Assembly: GCA_028275345.1 (NCBI GenBank)
Contig: JAPWUV010000001.1
Coordinates: 558,001-622,000, forward strand
DNA length: 64,000 nucleotides
Reading direction: 5' to 3'
Source: a bacterium
GTDB taxonomy: Bacteria > Zhuqueibacterota > Zhuqueibacteria > Oleimicrobiales > Geothermoviventaceae
Shown here one piece after another: positions 1-8,650 of the stretch. Made by a program: the position numbers and the translations under genes. Under the pieces are notes generated by a model, which ran no database searches, was not told the origin of the DNA, and worked only from the letters and a program-made list of their open reading frames with translations. Positions within the stretch are counted from its first letter, which is position 1. Every line of letters starts with the position of its first letter.

Positions 1-201
1 ATACAGGTCGACGGCACCGTGGTGGAGACGCTCCCCAACGCGATGTTCCGCGTGGAGCTGGAGAATGGCCATCAGGTCCTGGCCCACATCTCCGGCAAGA
101 TGCGCATGCATTTCATCCGGATCTTGCCGGGCGATAAGGTGACGGTGGAGCTGTCGCCGTACGACCTTTCCCGGGGCCGCATCATCTACCGGTACAAGTG
201 A
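1..201 (+). CDS. infA: Translation initiation factor IF-1, 5' end cut by window edge
   Basis: IF-1 occupies the A site of the 30S subunit during initiation. The frame is open from base 1 and ends at the TGA at 199-201; the visible 66 residues cover nearly the whole OB-fold, with the family hallmarks [20 protein letters not shown] and the [21 protein letters not shown] ending. IF-1 is usually about 72 residues, so only a few N-terminal residues and the start codon lie outside the window. It is followed 20 bases later by rpmJ, the normal order at the spc/alpha operon junction in many bacteria. Certain. Confidence 0.97.
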   Translation: MQVDGTVVETLPNAMFRVELENGHQVLAHISGKMRMHFIRILPGDKVTVELSPYDLSRGRIIYRYK

Positions 202-221
202 AAGCGGAAGGGGTGAGAAGC

Positions 222-335
222 ATGAAGGTGCGCTCCTCAGTCAAGAAGATCTGCGATAAGTGCAAGATCATCAGGCGTCACGGGACGGTGCGGGTCATCT
301 GCTCCAACCCTCGGCACAAGCAGCGCCAGGGTTGA
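222..335 (+). CDS. rpmJ: Ribosomal protein bL36
   Basis: This 37-residue protein of the large ribosomal subunit starts at ATG 222 after an AAGGGGTGAG-type ribosome-binding site. It shows the bL36 zinc-ribbon pattern: [11 protein letters not shown] at the start, a CDKC pair, then a third Cys and a His in [13 protein letters not shown], so this is the zinc-binding form. It sits between infA and rpsM as usual. Confidence 0.97.
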   Translation: MKVRSSVKKICDKCKIIRRHGTVRVICSNPRHKQRQG

Positions 336-387
336 GGGGAAGGGCCGCTGAATCGAAGAGGATACTGAGTACGAGGAGAGGTGAATC

Positions 388-777
388 GTGGCGCGCATAG
401 CGGGAGTAGATCTGCCCAAGGAAAAGCGGATCGACATTGCGCTGACCTACATCTACGGCATCGGCCGTACCTCGGCTAAGCAGATCGTGGAGAAAGCCGG
501 TGTGGACCCGGCCAAGCGGGTGAAGGATCTCAGCCCCGAGGAGGTGGCCAAGATCCGCCAAGTGGTCGCCAACGACTACAAGGTGGAGGGCGCTCTCCGG
601 ACGGAAGTGCAGATGAACATCAAGCGGCTCATGGACATCGGCTGCTACCGCGGTCTGCGTCACCGGAAGGGCTTGCCCGTGCGCGGGCAACGCACCCACA
701 GCAACGCGAGGACTCGGCGTGGACGTCGTCGGATAGTCGGCGTGAAGAAGAAACAACAGCAACAAAAAGTAGCTTGA
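388..777 (+). CDS. rpsM: Ribosomal protein uS13
   Basis: uS13 sits in the head of the 30S subunit and contacts the 50S subunit and P-site tRNA. The 129-residue product starts [14 protein letters not shown], has the helix-hairpin-helix segment [13 protein letters not shown] and the conserved [18 protein letters not shown] near the C-terminus. The tail ends in a KKKQQQQK stretch, a little longer and more Gln-rich than most relatives. GTG precedes nothing better than the ATG-equivalent GTG at 388 after a GAGGAG site. Length and order (rpmJ-rpsM-rpsK) are standard. Confidence 0.97.
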   Translation: MARIAGVDLPKEKRIDIALTYIYGIGRTSAKQIVEKAGVDPAKRVKDLSPEEVAKIRQVVANDYKVEGALRTEVQMNIKRLMDIGCYRGLRHRKGLPVRGQRTHSNARTRRGRRRIVGVKKKQQQQKVA

Positions 778-830
778 TCCCTGACGCTGGGCGGAATAGA
801 CAAGGGCATGTGCCTTAGCTCCGGAGGTTG

Positions 831-1220
831 GTGTTGGCGAAGAGGCGAACCGGTACACGGAAGCGGGAAAAGGTCGATGCCAACGGCATCGCCCACATCA
901 AGGCGACGTTCAACAATACGATCGTCACGCTGACGGATATCTACGGGAATGTGATTGCCTGGTCTTCGGCGGGACGGGCTGGATTCAAGGGGTCGCGGAA
1001 GAGCACGCCTTTCGCGGCGCAGCAGGCAGCTCAGGCGGCCGCCAAGGAAGCGATGGCCCTGGGCCTGAAGCGGGTGGAGGTGCAGATCAAGGGGCCGGGC
1101 TCGGGTCGAGAAGCCGCCGTGCGCGCCCTGCAGGCGGCGGGCCTCGAGATCACCGCGATCCGAGATGTAACCCCAATCCCCCACAATGGGTGCCGGCCGC
1201 CCAAGCGCCGTCGCGTGTAG
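831..1220 (+). CDS. rpsK: Ribosomal protein uS11
   Basis: uS11 forms the platform of the 30S subunit and contacts the mRNA exit region. The core matches the family ([37 protein letters not shown], and the [15 protein letters not shown] ending). There is no ATG near the start: a GGAGG at 823-827 is followed by TTG 828, GTG 831 and TTG 834 in the same frame. GTG 831 is used here, but TTG 834 has the better spacing (6 nt), so the first residue is uncertain by one codon. About 129 residues. Confidence 0.96.
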   Translation: MLAKRRTGTRKREKVDANGIAHIKATFNNTIVTLTDIYGNVIAWSSAGRAGFKGSRKSTPFAAQQAAQAAAKEAMALGLKRVEVQIKGPGSGREAAVRALQAAGLEITAIRDVTPIPHNGCRPPKRRRV

Positions 1221-1274
1221 CCGTAGGGGATATCGCGAAGGAAACGAAAGCAAGTAGCTGGAGGCAGTAGGATC

Positions 1275-1904
1275 ATGGCTCGCTATACCGGCCCTGTGTG
1301 CAAGCTATGTCGACGCGAAGGAATGAAGCTGTTCCTCAAGGGTACCAAATGCACCACGAATAAGTGCCCGCTGGAGTCCCGGGCCTTCGCCCCAGGCCAG
1401 CACGGTCGAACTCGCCGCTTCAAGTTGTCCGAGTACGGCGTGCAGCTGCGGGAGAAACAGAAAGTGAAGCGAATCTACGGGATTCTCGAGAGCCAATTCC
1501 GCCGGTACTTCGACATGGCCTCGCGGCAGAAGGGCGTGACCGGAGAGAATCTACTCCGGTTGCTGGAGCGGCGGTTGGATAATGTGGTTTACCGATTGGG
1601 ATTTGCCCCGTCGCGGCGGGCTGCGCGGCAGCTGGTTCGGCACCGGCACTTCATGGTCAACGGGCAGGTGGTGGACATTCCGTCGTACCTGGTCAAGCCC
1701 GGCGATCGCGTGCAGGTGCGGCCGCAAAGTCGCGCCCTGGAGGTGATTCACGCCTCCATGCGTCGCGTACGCGAAGGTCGGCTTGTGCCGTGGCTGGAAC
1801 TGGACAAAGCAGGTATGGTTGGCATATTCCGTGAGATCCCGGCGCGTCAGGACATCCCGATCAACGTGAACGAGCAGCTCATCGTGGAGCTGTACTCCAA
1901 GTGA
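1275..1904 (+). CDS. rpsD: Ribosomal protein uS4
   Basis: uS4 is a primary 16S rRNA-binding protein and starts 30S assembly; in many bacteria it also represses the alpha operon translationally. The 209-residue product begins [16 protein letters not shown] and carries four N-terminal cysteines (C9, C12, C26, C31 by eye), so it is the zinc-finger form. The S4 RNA-binding domain follows ([23 protein letters not shown]). Normal length and place between rpsK and rpoA. Confidence 0.97.
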   Translation: MARYTGPVCKLCRREGMKLFLKGTKCTTNKCPLESRAFAPGQHGRTRRFKLSEYGVQLREKQKVKRIYGILESQFRRYFDMASRQKGVTGENLLRLLERRLDNVVYRLGFAPSRRAARQLVRHRHFMVNGQVVDIPSYLVKPGDRVQVRPQSRALEVIHASMRRVREGRLVPWLELDKAGMVGIFREIPARQDIPINVNEQLIVELYSK

Positions 1905-1959
1905 GCGTGCCCGGCCGAGGGTCTGCGAAGCAAGTCGTCCAACAGGGTGAGGTTGTTAC

Positions 1960-2949
1960 ATGGGTATTCGGGGACTCGTAATGCCAGAAAGCGTGGAGCT
2001 GGACAAGGCCACGTATTCCAATACGTACGGCAGGTTCATCGTTCAGCCGCTGGAGCGGGGTTTTGGCGTTACCATCGGCAATGCCCTCCGGCGCGTACTG
2101 CTGTCGTCTCTGCCGGGCGCTGCCATCACCGCCATCCGCATCGATGGGGTGCTCCATGAATTCTCCACCATCCCGGGGGTGGTGGAGGACGTTGCGGACA
2201 TCGTTCTCAACCTAAAAGAAGTGCGGATGAAGCTCCTCAGCAAGCGCCCGGACAAGGTCCTCCTCCACTTGAAGGGCCCGCACGAGTTCAAAGCGGGCGA
2301 CATCGGAAAGGCGACCACCGATGTGGAGATCCTGAATCCGGAGCATCATATCGCCACCCTCAACAAGGATGCGGACTTCAAGATCGAGATCCGGATCGGA
2401 CAGGGCAAAGGTTACGTCCCGGCCGAGGAAAACAAGACGCCCGACATGCCCATCGGGACTATCGCCATCGACGCCATCTTCACGCCTGTGCGGAAGGTGG
2501 CCTATCACGTGGAGAACGTCCGGCGAGGGCAGCGGGCCGACTACGAAAAGCTAATCCTGGAGATCTGGACGGACGGAAGCCTCACCCCCGACGACGCGCT
2601 CAACTACGCGGCTCAGATCCTTCGGGACCACATCAATCTGTTCATCAGTTTCGAGGTGGAGCAGGAGGTGGAGGAGCCGGTGCAGATGGATGAAGAGGTG
2701 GCGCGCATCCGCAAGCTCCTCAAGATGCCGGTCGATGAGCTCGAGCTTTCCGTCCGGGCCTCCAACTGCCTGAAGGCCGCCAACATCCGCACCATCGGCG
2801 ACCTCGTCCGGCTCACGGAGAGCGAGATGCTGAAGTTCCGCAACTTCGGCCGGAAGTCCCTCCAGGAACTGCAGAGGGTCTTGGAGGAACGCGGCCTGTA
2901 CTTCGGAATGGACGTGGACAAGTATCTGGCGGAAGAGAAAGTTTCCTAA
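1960..2949 (+). CDS. rpoA: RNA polymerase alpha subunit
   Basis: Alpha dimerises to nucleate RNA polymerase assembly, and its C-terminal domain contacts promoter UP elements and activators. The 329-residue protein has the N-terminal domain (RGFGVTIGNALRRVLLSSLPGAAI near residues 32-55, then the insert domain) and a C-terminal helix-hairpin-helix domain from about residue 245 (LELSVRASNCLKAANI, FRNFGRKSLQEL). ATG 1960 is preceded by GGGTGAGG at 1945-1952. It lies between rpsD and rplQ, closing the alpha operon. Confidence 0.98.
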   Translation: MGIRGLVMPESVELDKATYSNTYGRFIVQPLERGFGVTIGNALRRVLLSSLPGAAITAIRIDGVLHEFSTIPGVVEDVADIVLNLKEVRMKLLSKRPDKVLLHLKGPHEFKAGDIGKATTDVEILNPEHHIATLNKDADFKIEIRIGQGKGYVPAEENKTPDMPIGTIAIDAIFTPVRKVAYHVENVRRGQRADYEKLILEIWTDGSLTPDDALNYAAQILRDHINLFISFEVEQEVEEPVQMDEEVARIRKLLKMPVDELELSVRASNCLKAANIRTIGDLVRLTESEMLKFRNFGRKSLQELQRVLEERGLYFGMDVDKYLAEEKVS

Positions 2950-2971
2950 GCACGGCTTCGAGGTATTCGGC

Positions 2972-3442
2972 ATGAGGCATCGGAAGGTTGGTAGAGGACT
3001 GAGTCGGTCGCCGGCGCATCGTCGAGCCGTATTGCGGAACCTTGCCATTTCCCTGATCGAGCACAAGGGGCTGATCACTACCGTGGCCAAGGCGAAGGAG
3101 GTTCGCCCCTTCGTGGAGCGAATCCTCCACTTCGGGAAGCGTGGCGACCTGGCGGCGCGGCGTCATGTGCTCCGGCTCCTGCCTAACAAGAAAGCTGTGG
3201 GTACCCTCTTCCACGAGATCGCGCCCCATCTCACGAATCGGCCCGGTGGCTACACCCGCATCATCCGCCTGGGCACTCGACGAGGCGATGGAGCCGAGAT
3301 GGCGATGCTCGAGCTGGTGGGCTACGAGGGGACGCTGGTGAAACGCCAGGAGAAAGCGAAGGAAGAACGGGAAAAACGGAAAGCCGAGAAGAAGAAAAAA
3401 GAAGAGCAGAAGGCGACCCAGGCCGGGGCTGCGGAAGAATAG
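2972..3442 (+). CDS. rplQ: Ribosomal protein bL17 with a long charged tail
   Basis: bL17 lies near the peptide exit tunnel of the 50S subunit. Residues 1-120 are a standard bL17 (MRHRKVGRGLSRSPAHRRAVLRN at the start). The remaining 35 or so residues are an almost purely Lys/Glu/Ala tail, making the product 156 residues against about 115-130 in most bacteria; such tails are common in FCB lineages. Last gene of the operon, followed by an intrinsic terminator. Confidence 0.96.
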   Translation: MRHRKVGRGLSRSPAHRRAVLRNLAISLIEHKGLITTVAKAKEVRPFVERILHFGKRGDLAARRHVLRLLPNKKAVGTLFHEIAPHLTNRPGGYTRIIRLGTRRGDGAEMAMLELVGYEGTLVKRQEKAKEEREKRKAEKKKKEEQKATQAGAAEE

Positions 3443-3474
3443 CCTCTCGAGTCGTCACAGGACGAATGCGAAAG

Positions 3475-3500
3475 GCCCGGGCGGCAAGCCCGGGCTTTCT
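3475..3500 (+). terminator. Intrinsic terminator of the alpha operon
   Basis: Perfect 8-bp stem GCCCGGGC (3475-3482 with 3488-3495) around a 5-nt loop, followed by TTTCTTGCTTCT. It starts 32 nt after the rplQ stop codon. Confidence 0.88.
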
Positions 3501-4132
3501 TGCTTCTGAGCAGGTTCAGTGGGCGGATTTGCGGACACCTTTCCGGCGCGCAGATCCGAAGGAAGGCCCGGTAAGCAGGGCGAGCTGGTCTGTTCGATGA
3601 GCGCTGGTCGAGGTTCCCCGCTGCGCAGAGCGAGGAAGGACGGGCTGACTTTCCGCGACGCTCGCGGCTAAAAGCGCCTGGGCGAGGGGCCGAACAGGGG
3701 AATGCGAGTGCGCTTGGATTAGGCGGCGGTGGGCCAGCAGCGGGTCGTTTCGAGGCGAGCGATCGCTTTGTCCCGGCGGCCAGCTCCCTGCGGCGGAGTT
3801 GTAACAACTGCGGGGGACTTCCCCTTGCAATTTACCGGCTTCCCCTGTAGATTGCCAGTCGTGCCGGATCGCCAGGCCTGCGGCTCGTGCGGGCGATCGG
3901 CGGTCTTCGTGCCCCTTCGGCCTGCCCCGAGCCGGGTCAGACGTTGGAGCTGCCTCACGGGGATTGGCGGGCGAGGCCGAGTACAGGCTGGAGAAGCGCG
4001 GCAAGGCGCGCTCGCTGTGCAATCCGAAGGTGTGCGGCAGGTCGGAGCATTTGCCGAAGGGAGCCGGTACCCACGTAGCGAAAGGGGCTTTTCCCGGCTG
4101 ATCACAGGGCGAGGGCAGGAGCGGAGGAACAC
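3501..4132. other. 632-bp gap before uppP without a recognisable gene
   Basis: Open frames exist on both strands, but their products are Arg/Pro/Ser/Ala-rich without any family signature and start far from ribosome-binding sites, which is typical of GC-rich non-coding DNA. The only supported element is the candidate promoter at 3825-3853, which would give uppP a leader of about 270 nt. I saw no recognised RNA family in that leader. Confidence 0.5.
3825..3853 (+). promoter_or_regulatory. Candidate sigma-70 promoter for uppP
   Basis: TTGCAA (3825-3830), a 17-bp spacer and TAGATT (3848-3853). Two other candidate -35 boxes in this window (34638 and 40414) also read TTGCRA, so this may be a common local variant. 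Predicted transcription start is near 3860. Confidence 0.5.
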
Positions 4133-4957
4133 ATGCCGGTCTGGGATGCGGTGATCTTGGGGGTGGTGCAAGGAATCACGGAGTTTCTTCCCATCAGTAG
4201 CTCCGGGCACTTGGTCCTGGGCAAGGCGCTGCTTGGCCTACAGACGGAGGGCGTTGCCTACGAGGTATTCACGCATTTCGGGACGTTCCTTGCCGTGGTG
4301 ACGGTGTTTTGGGCGGACGTGATTTCCATGCTGCGCTCAGCGGCCGTAGCCATTGGTAAACCGGGAGCGGAGGCGTGGAGCCGCGCATATCGCGAGGACC
4401 AAGGTTTCCGCACGCTGATCCTGATCCTCATCGGCTCGGTGCCGGCAGGGTTGGTGGGGGTTGGGTTCAAATCGTCGCTTGAGCAGGCTTTCTCGAGCCC
4501 TCTGCTGGTTTCTTTCATGCTCCTCGTTACGGGTTGCCTGCTCCTGGCCACGAAGCTCGCTTCGGGGCGGGATACGCGATTCGGGTGGTTCCGCTCCCTG
4601 GTGATCGGGATGGCCCAGAGCGTAGCAATTCTGCCGGGTATCAGCCGTTCGGGTTCGACCATCGCGACGGCCATGTACCTGGGCATCGACCGTGAAGAGG
4701 CCGCTCGGTTCTCGTTTCTGCTGGCTTTGCCGGCGATTCTTGGCGCAGCCATGTTGGAGGCGTGGGAGCTGTTTGGGAGTCGGCTCACGCTCGCGGCCGC
4801 ATTGCCTTTGGTCGCGGGTTTCATCACTTCCTATCTGAGTGGCGTGGTGGCCCTGCGTTGGCTTCTCGGTGTGATTCGCCGCGGCAGGCTGGATCGTTTC
4901 GCCTACTACTGTTTCGCCGTGGGGCTAGTCGGAATTTGGATTGCGGGAAGGGGCTGA
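4133..4957 (+). CDS. uppP: Undecaprenyl-diphosphatase
   Basis: Integral membrane phosphatase (BacA/UppP family) that recycles undecaprenyl diphosphate to the monophosphate carrier for peptidoglycan synthesis; it also gives bacitracin tolerance. The 274-residue protein contains both family signatures: GVVQGITEFLPISSSGHLVL near residues 9-28 (catalytic Glu and Ser) and AILPGISRSGSTIA with the conserved Arg. Hydrophobic helices fill the rest. ATG 4133 follows GGAGG. The next gene starts 1 base after its stop codon, so the two are probably co-transcribed. Confidence 0.96.
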   Translation: MPVWDAVILGVVQGITEFLPISSSGHLVLGKALLGLQTEGVAYEVFTHFGTFLAVVTVFWADVISMLRSAAVAIGKPGAEAWSRAYREDQGFRTLILILIGSVPAGLVGVGFKSSLEQAFSSPLLVSFMLLVTGCLLLATKLASGRDTRFGWFRSLVIGMAQSVAILPGISRSGSTIATAMYLGIDREEAARFSFLLALPAILGAAMLEAWELFGSRLTLAAALPLVAGFITSYLSGVVALRWLLGVIRRGRLDRFAYYCFAVGLVGIWIAGRG

Positions 4958-4958
4958 G

Positions 4959-5762
4959 ATGCATCCGGTGACGTGTGCAGTGACCATTGGCGTGACGATG
5001 GACTACGAGCCTCCCGGGCCCGCAAATGGGTTCAATCACGGCCGCGCGTTTTACTACATAAATTGGGAATACGTGGAGATGTTGCGGGGCCTGGGTGCCA
5101 AAGTGCTTTGTCTCCCTCCGGCCGCAGGTCCCGAGGCCGTTCGAGACCTCGTGGACCATCTCGATGGGCTCATGCTCACCGGCGGGACGGACATCGACCC
5201 GGCGTCGTACGGAGAGGGGATTCTGGACTCACGGCACCCGGTGGATTCCGAGCGAACCGGGTTTGAGGCGGAATTGGTGCTTATGGCTCTCGAGCGCGGC
5301 CTTCCCGTGTTTGGCATCTGCCGAGGTGCCCAGATGATCAATGTCGCCCTTGGCGGAACGCTGTACCAGGATCTCTCAACGCAGCGTCCCGGGAGCGTCG
5401 ACCATCGGGCTTCATCCGGCTCGAATGGCACACGCCACAGGGTGCGGATTGAGCCGGGAAGTCGGCTGCACGCAATTCTGGGGGTAACCGAGCTCGAGGT
5501 GAATTCGTACCACCATCAAGGCATTCGGGAGTTGGGGCGGGATCTGGTTCCGGGGGCATGGGCCCCGGACGGCCTTGTGGAGGCGGTGGAGATTCCGTCC
5601 CAGACTTTTTGCCTCGGTGTGCAGTGGCATCCCGAGAGGGACCGGGACAACCCGAGCCAACAGATGTTGGTCCGGGCGTTTTTGGAGGCTGCCGATCGGT
5701 ATCGGAGAGACGGGCGCGTGGCTCGGGGGCTGAAGTGGCCGTGTGCCGCCAGCGGCGCCTGA
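4959..5762 (+). CDS. Class I glutamine amidotransferase-like hydrolase (peptidase C26, PuuD-like)
   Basis: Gamma-glutamyl-GABA hydrolase family: cytoplasmic enzymes that cleave gamma-glutamyl bonds, for example in putrescine breakdown. The 267-residue protein has the nucleophile elbow GICRGAQ (Cys121) and the His-Glu pair in VQWHPERD (His224, Glu226), so the triad is complete; LTGGTDIDP is also typical. The ATG at 4959 is preferred over an in-frame TTG at 4941 because AAGGGG lies 5 nt upstream. No polyamine genes are nearby, so the substrate is open. Confidence 0.87.
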   Translation: MHPVTCAVTIGVTMDYEPPGPANGFNHGRAFYYINWEYVEMLRGLGAKVLCLPPAAGPEAVRDLVDHLDGLMLTGGTDIDPASYGEGILDSRHPVDSERTGFEAELVLMALERGLPVFGICRGAQMINVALGGTLYQDLSTQRPGSVDHRASSGSNGTRHRVRIEPGSRLHAILGVTELEVNSYHHQGIRELGRDLVPGAWAPDGLVEAVEIPSQTFCLGVQWHPERDRDNPSQQMLVRAFLEAADRYRRDGRVARGLKWPCAASGA

Positions 5763-5853
5763 GCGAGCTCGTCCGCCGCTGGAGCGAGGGAGGGCGCACG
5801 CCGCACCCGGCGCGCAATGGGCTTGAGCTGAGGGGAGAGGCGCGAGGAAAGCC

Positions 5854-7332
5854 GTGGAGCGCAGCGAATCCTTCACGTCCCGTTGGGGAATGCTCCTCGC
5901 CATGCTCGGGATGGCTGTGGGGACGGGGAATATTTGGCGCTTCCCGAGAGTGGTAGCCCGGAATGGAGGAGGAGCTTTCCTCATCCCGTGGTTCCTTTTC
6001 TTGTTCCTCTGGTCGGTGCCCTTGCTCATGACCGAATTGGCCATTGGGCGCAAGACGCGGCGCGGTCCCATCGGCTCCTTCGCCAGACTGCTGGGCCCGC
6101 GCTGGGGATGGATGGGCGGATTCGTAGCTGTGTGCAGCCTGGCCATCATGCTGTACTACGCCGTGGTATCGGGTTGGACGATCAAGTATCTGTTCGCAGC
6201 TCTTTCGGGGTCCGTGTGGAGCGCGAGCAGTACTGCGTACTGGCACGGGTTCCGCGCGGCCAGTGCTCAGCAACTCCTGTTCACCCTGGTCGCCTACGCC
6301 CTTGCCGGTTGGATCGTCTGGCGCGGCGTGTCCTCCGGCATCGAGAAGGCCAGCAAGCTGCTGATGCCTACCCTGTTGCTACTTCTTGTCGTCGGGGCGG
6401 TCCGTGCCGTGACCCTGCCCGGAGGCGCGGCTGGGTTGGATTTCTTCTTCCGGCCGGAATGGGAGAGGTTGCTCGATCATCGGGTGTGGCTGGAAGCTCT
6501 GAGCCAATCCGCCTGGTCCACGGGAGCGGGCTGGGGGCTGGTGTTGACCTACGCGGTGTACGCGCGCCGCGATGAGGATGCCGGGCTGAACGCCTTCATC
6601 GTGGGGTTCGGCGATAATAGCGCGTCGCTTCTGGCGGGCCTCATGATTTTCCCGTCGGTGTTTGCCCTGTCGGCAGGTCTCGGCCTGGTGCCGGACCAGA
6701 TCGTGATGGATACCGGGCCAGCAAACACGGGCATGGCGTTCATCTGGATCCCCGAGCTCTTCCGCACGCTCCCGGCCGGGAGGTGGTTCTTGGCGGCTTT
6801 CTTCCTGGCCTTGGCGATTGCGGCACTCACCTCCCTCATCTCCATGCTGGAGCTGGGGATCCGATTGTTCCTGGATCGGGGCTGGACGAGGACAAAGGCT
6901 CTGTCCTACCTGCTGGCCGTGGCTTTTCCCCTATCCATCCCCTCGGCCCTGAGCCTGGACGTGTTCGAGAATCAGGACTGGGTATGGGGACTGGGGCTCA
7001 TCCTGAGTGGGCTGTTCTTCGCGGTAGCGGTGATTCGGTACGGGCCGAGCCGTTTCCGGGCCGATTTCGTGAATCTTCCCGGATGCGACCTGAAGGTCGG
7101 GAGATGGTACGACCTGGTCGTCACGGTGGCCATTCCGCTCCTATTCGCGGCGATGCTGGCATGGTGGCTGTACCAGTCCGTCAGCCAATATGACCCGCGG
7201 GGCTGGTGGCACCCGTTCCACCGATTCTCGGTCGGGACTTGTCTCTTCCAGTGGGCTGCGGTGATCGCGATGCTGATGCTTGCCGGCCGTGCACTCGTAC
7301 AGTCCATCCCGGATCAGGAGGGCGAGAGATGA
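5854..7332 (+). CDS. Sodium-dependent transporter of the NSS/SNF family
   Basis: Inner-membrane symporter of the neurotransmitter:sodium symporter family (LeuT fold), which moves amino acids or similar solutes with sodium. The 492-residue sequence opens with the family hallmark: GMAVGTGNIWRFPRVVARNG near residues 19-38, whose unwound TM1 binds sodium and substrate, followed by GGGAFLIPW. About 11-12 hydrophobic segments follow. GTG 5854 is the start, 6 nt after GAGG. The stop overlaps the start of a 41-codon gene that looks like its small subunit, which points to the MetP/MetS (methionine/alanine) branch. Confidence 0.93.
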   Translation: MERSESFTSRWGMLLAMLGMAVGTGNIWRFPRVVARNGGGAFLIPWFLFLFLWSVPLLMTELAIGRKTRRGPIGSFARLLGPRWGWMGGFVAVCSLAIMLYYAVVSGWTIKYLFAALSGSVWSASSTAYWHGFRAASAQQLLFTLVAYALAGWIVWRGVSSGIEKASKLLMPTLLLLLVVGAVRAVTLPGGAAGLDFFFRPEWERLLDHRVWLEALSQSAWSTGAGWGLVLTYAVYARRDEDAGLNAFIVGFGDNSASLLAGLMIFPSVFALSAGLGLVPDQIVMDTGPANTGMAFIWIPELFRTLPAGRWFLAAFFLALAIAALTSLISMLELGIRLFLDRGWTRTKALSYLLAVAFPLSIPSALSLDVFENQDWVWGLGLILSGLFFAVAVIRYGPSRFRADFVNLPGCDLKVGRWYDLVVTVAIPLLFAAMLAWWLYQSVSQYDPRGWWHPFHRFSVGTCLFQWAAVIAMLMLAGRALVQSIPDQEGER

Positions 7333-7454
7333 GCAAGTCAGCGGCGATCCTGATGACGCTGATGCTGGCAGCCAACTGGGGCGGATTCATCTGCCTTCTG
7401 CGCCTTGCCTTGAGGAGAGAGGCGCGGCGAAGGACGGAGGAAACGCCGTCGTGA
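7329..7454 (+). CDS. MetS-like small subunit of the NSS transporter
   Basis: This 41-residue protein starts at ATG 7329, inside the stop codon of the transporter (ATGA overlap), and its own stop overlaps the GTG of holA. It has a single membrane segment (about residues 5-27, AILMTLMLAANWGGFICLLR) and a short basic/acidic tail. This is the layout of the methionine/alanine-import NSS small subunits (MetS family), which are needed for activity of their large partner. The overlapping starts at both ends argue strongly that it is translated. Substrate specificity cannot be read from sequence. Confidence 0.8.
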   Translation: MSKSAAILMTLMLAANWGGFICLLRLALRREARRRTEETPS

Positions 7455-8587
7455 GGCCGAGCCCGCTACAAGTGTTCCGGAAACTGGAGCAGGAACTGCT
7501 CGATGGGGAAATCCACGCGGCGTACACCTTCTGTGGCGAGGAGAGCTATCTGGTGCAGGAGGCTTGTCGGGCCCTGACGGAGCGGCTGGTTCCTCCGGAG
7601 GCGCGGGAGTGGGATTTGGACCACCTCTCGGCTGCGGAGATTGATCCGCAGGACCTGGTGAGCGCTGCGATGACCTTGCCCATGCTCGGGACCCGACGTG
7701 TCCTTCTGGTCGCGGACATGGAGAAGACAAGGCCGGAGGGATTGGCCGTGTGGCAGCGGTATCTCCGCAATCCCTCCTCTTCCACGGTGGTGGTCTTCTC
7801 CCTGCCAGGCCACAGCCTCGGAGAGGAGAGGGAAGAAGGAGAGTCTCCAAGCACGCCGGCCGGGGAGGGTTTGTCGGCAAAAGGGAAGCGAGGGATTCGC
7901 CTCGCGGACCTCTTGCGGAAGTTCACCGCCGTGTACGAATTCGACGCGCTGAACGACCAGGAAGCCGTGGGTTGGGTTGTGGAGCGAATGACGAGGGAGC
8001 AGAAGCGGATTTCGCCCCACGCAGCCCAGCTTCTCGTGGATCAAGTGGGGACCGATCTCCATGCCCTTGAGAACGAGATCCAGAAGCTTGCTTTGCGCGC
8101 GCTGGAACGGGATGAGGTGGGCATGGAGGAGGTGGAGGATGTCGTGGTGGGCCAGCGGGGATTTACCGTGTACCATCTCCGCGACGCCATTGCGGAGCAA
8201 GATTTGGCCCGGAGCCTTCGCATTCTCCGCCGCGTGCTGGAGCTGGGGGTACCGGAATCGGTTGTGCTCAATTCCCTGGTGGAGCATTTCATGACCGCAG
8301 CGCTCGCCAGCGGGCTGGTGAAGCAAGGAGCTCCTGACCAGCGCATCGCGGAAGTCATTGACCCGAAGTACCGTCGGGACTGGATCGCCCGGAAGTATCG
8401 CCGTTTCCTGAGCCTCTACGACAAGCCGGAGGGCCGGCTGGAGCGCGCTCTGGAGGCCCTGGCAAAGGCTGACCTGGCGCTGAAGCTCTCGTACCAGACG
8501 CGCCGAAGGATCCTCGAACTCCTGGTGTATTGTCTGGTGAAGGATCGGCCGGCGGAGGTACTGGAGGTGCCGGCGGAGATCGACTGA
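7451..8587 (+). CDS. holA: DNA polymerase III delta subunit
   Basis: Delta is the clamp-loader subunit that opens the beta sliding clamp. The 378-residue product matches the HolA pattern: an N-terminal domain with YTFCGEESYLVQEACRAL, SAAMTLPMLGTRRVLLV and, from about residue 170, the lid and collar domains ending in LKLSYQTRRRILELLVYCL. GTG 7451 is chosen because it overlaps the stop of the preceding gene (GTGA) and follows GGAGG. A polar insert of roughly 28 residues rich in Glu, Ser and Gly near residues 122-150 replaces a usually short loop. Confidence 0.9.
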   Translation: MRPSPLQVFRKLEQELLDGEIHAAYTFCGEESYLVQEACRALTERLVPPEAREWDLDHLSAAEIDPQDLVSAAMTLPMLGTRRVLLVADMEKTRPEGLAVWQRYLRNPSSSTVVVFSLPGHSLGEEREEGESPSTPAGEGLSAKGKRGIRLADLLRKFTAVYEFDALNDQEAVGWVVERMTREQKRISPHAAQLLVDQVGTDLHALENEIQKLALRALERDEVGMEEVEDVVVGQRGFTVYHLRDAIAEQDLARSLRILRRVLELGVPESVVLNSLVEHFMTAALASGLVKQGAPDQRIAEVIDPKYRRDWIARKYRRFLSLYDKPEGRLERALEALAKADLALKLSYQTRRRILELLVYCLVKDRPAEVLEVPAEID

Positions 8588-8650
8588 TCGCCGTTTTGCC
8601 CGGTCTCTGGCCAGCTCGCTGCCGAGTTGGAGGCGAGGCGGAGGGATCGG

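Noticed and set aside
1739-1747. GGAGGTGAT inside rpsD as a fifth leader element
   Set aside because: It lies in coding sequence and lacks the leading AAA, so only 9 of 12 bases match as a run.
3860-4130. SRP RNA or RNase P RNA in the uppP leader
   Set aside because: The conserved cores of these RNAs are not present.
7280-7450. holA starting upstream at 7280
   Set aside because: The extra 57 residues overlap the transporter end and the small MetS-like gene and match nothing; GTG 7451 overlaps the small gene's stop.
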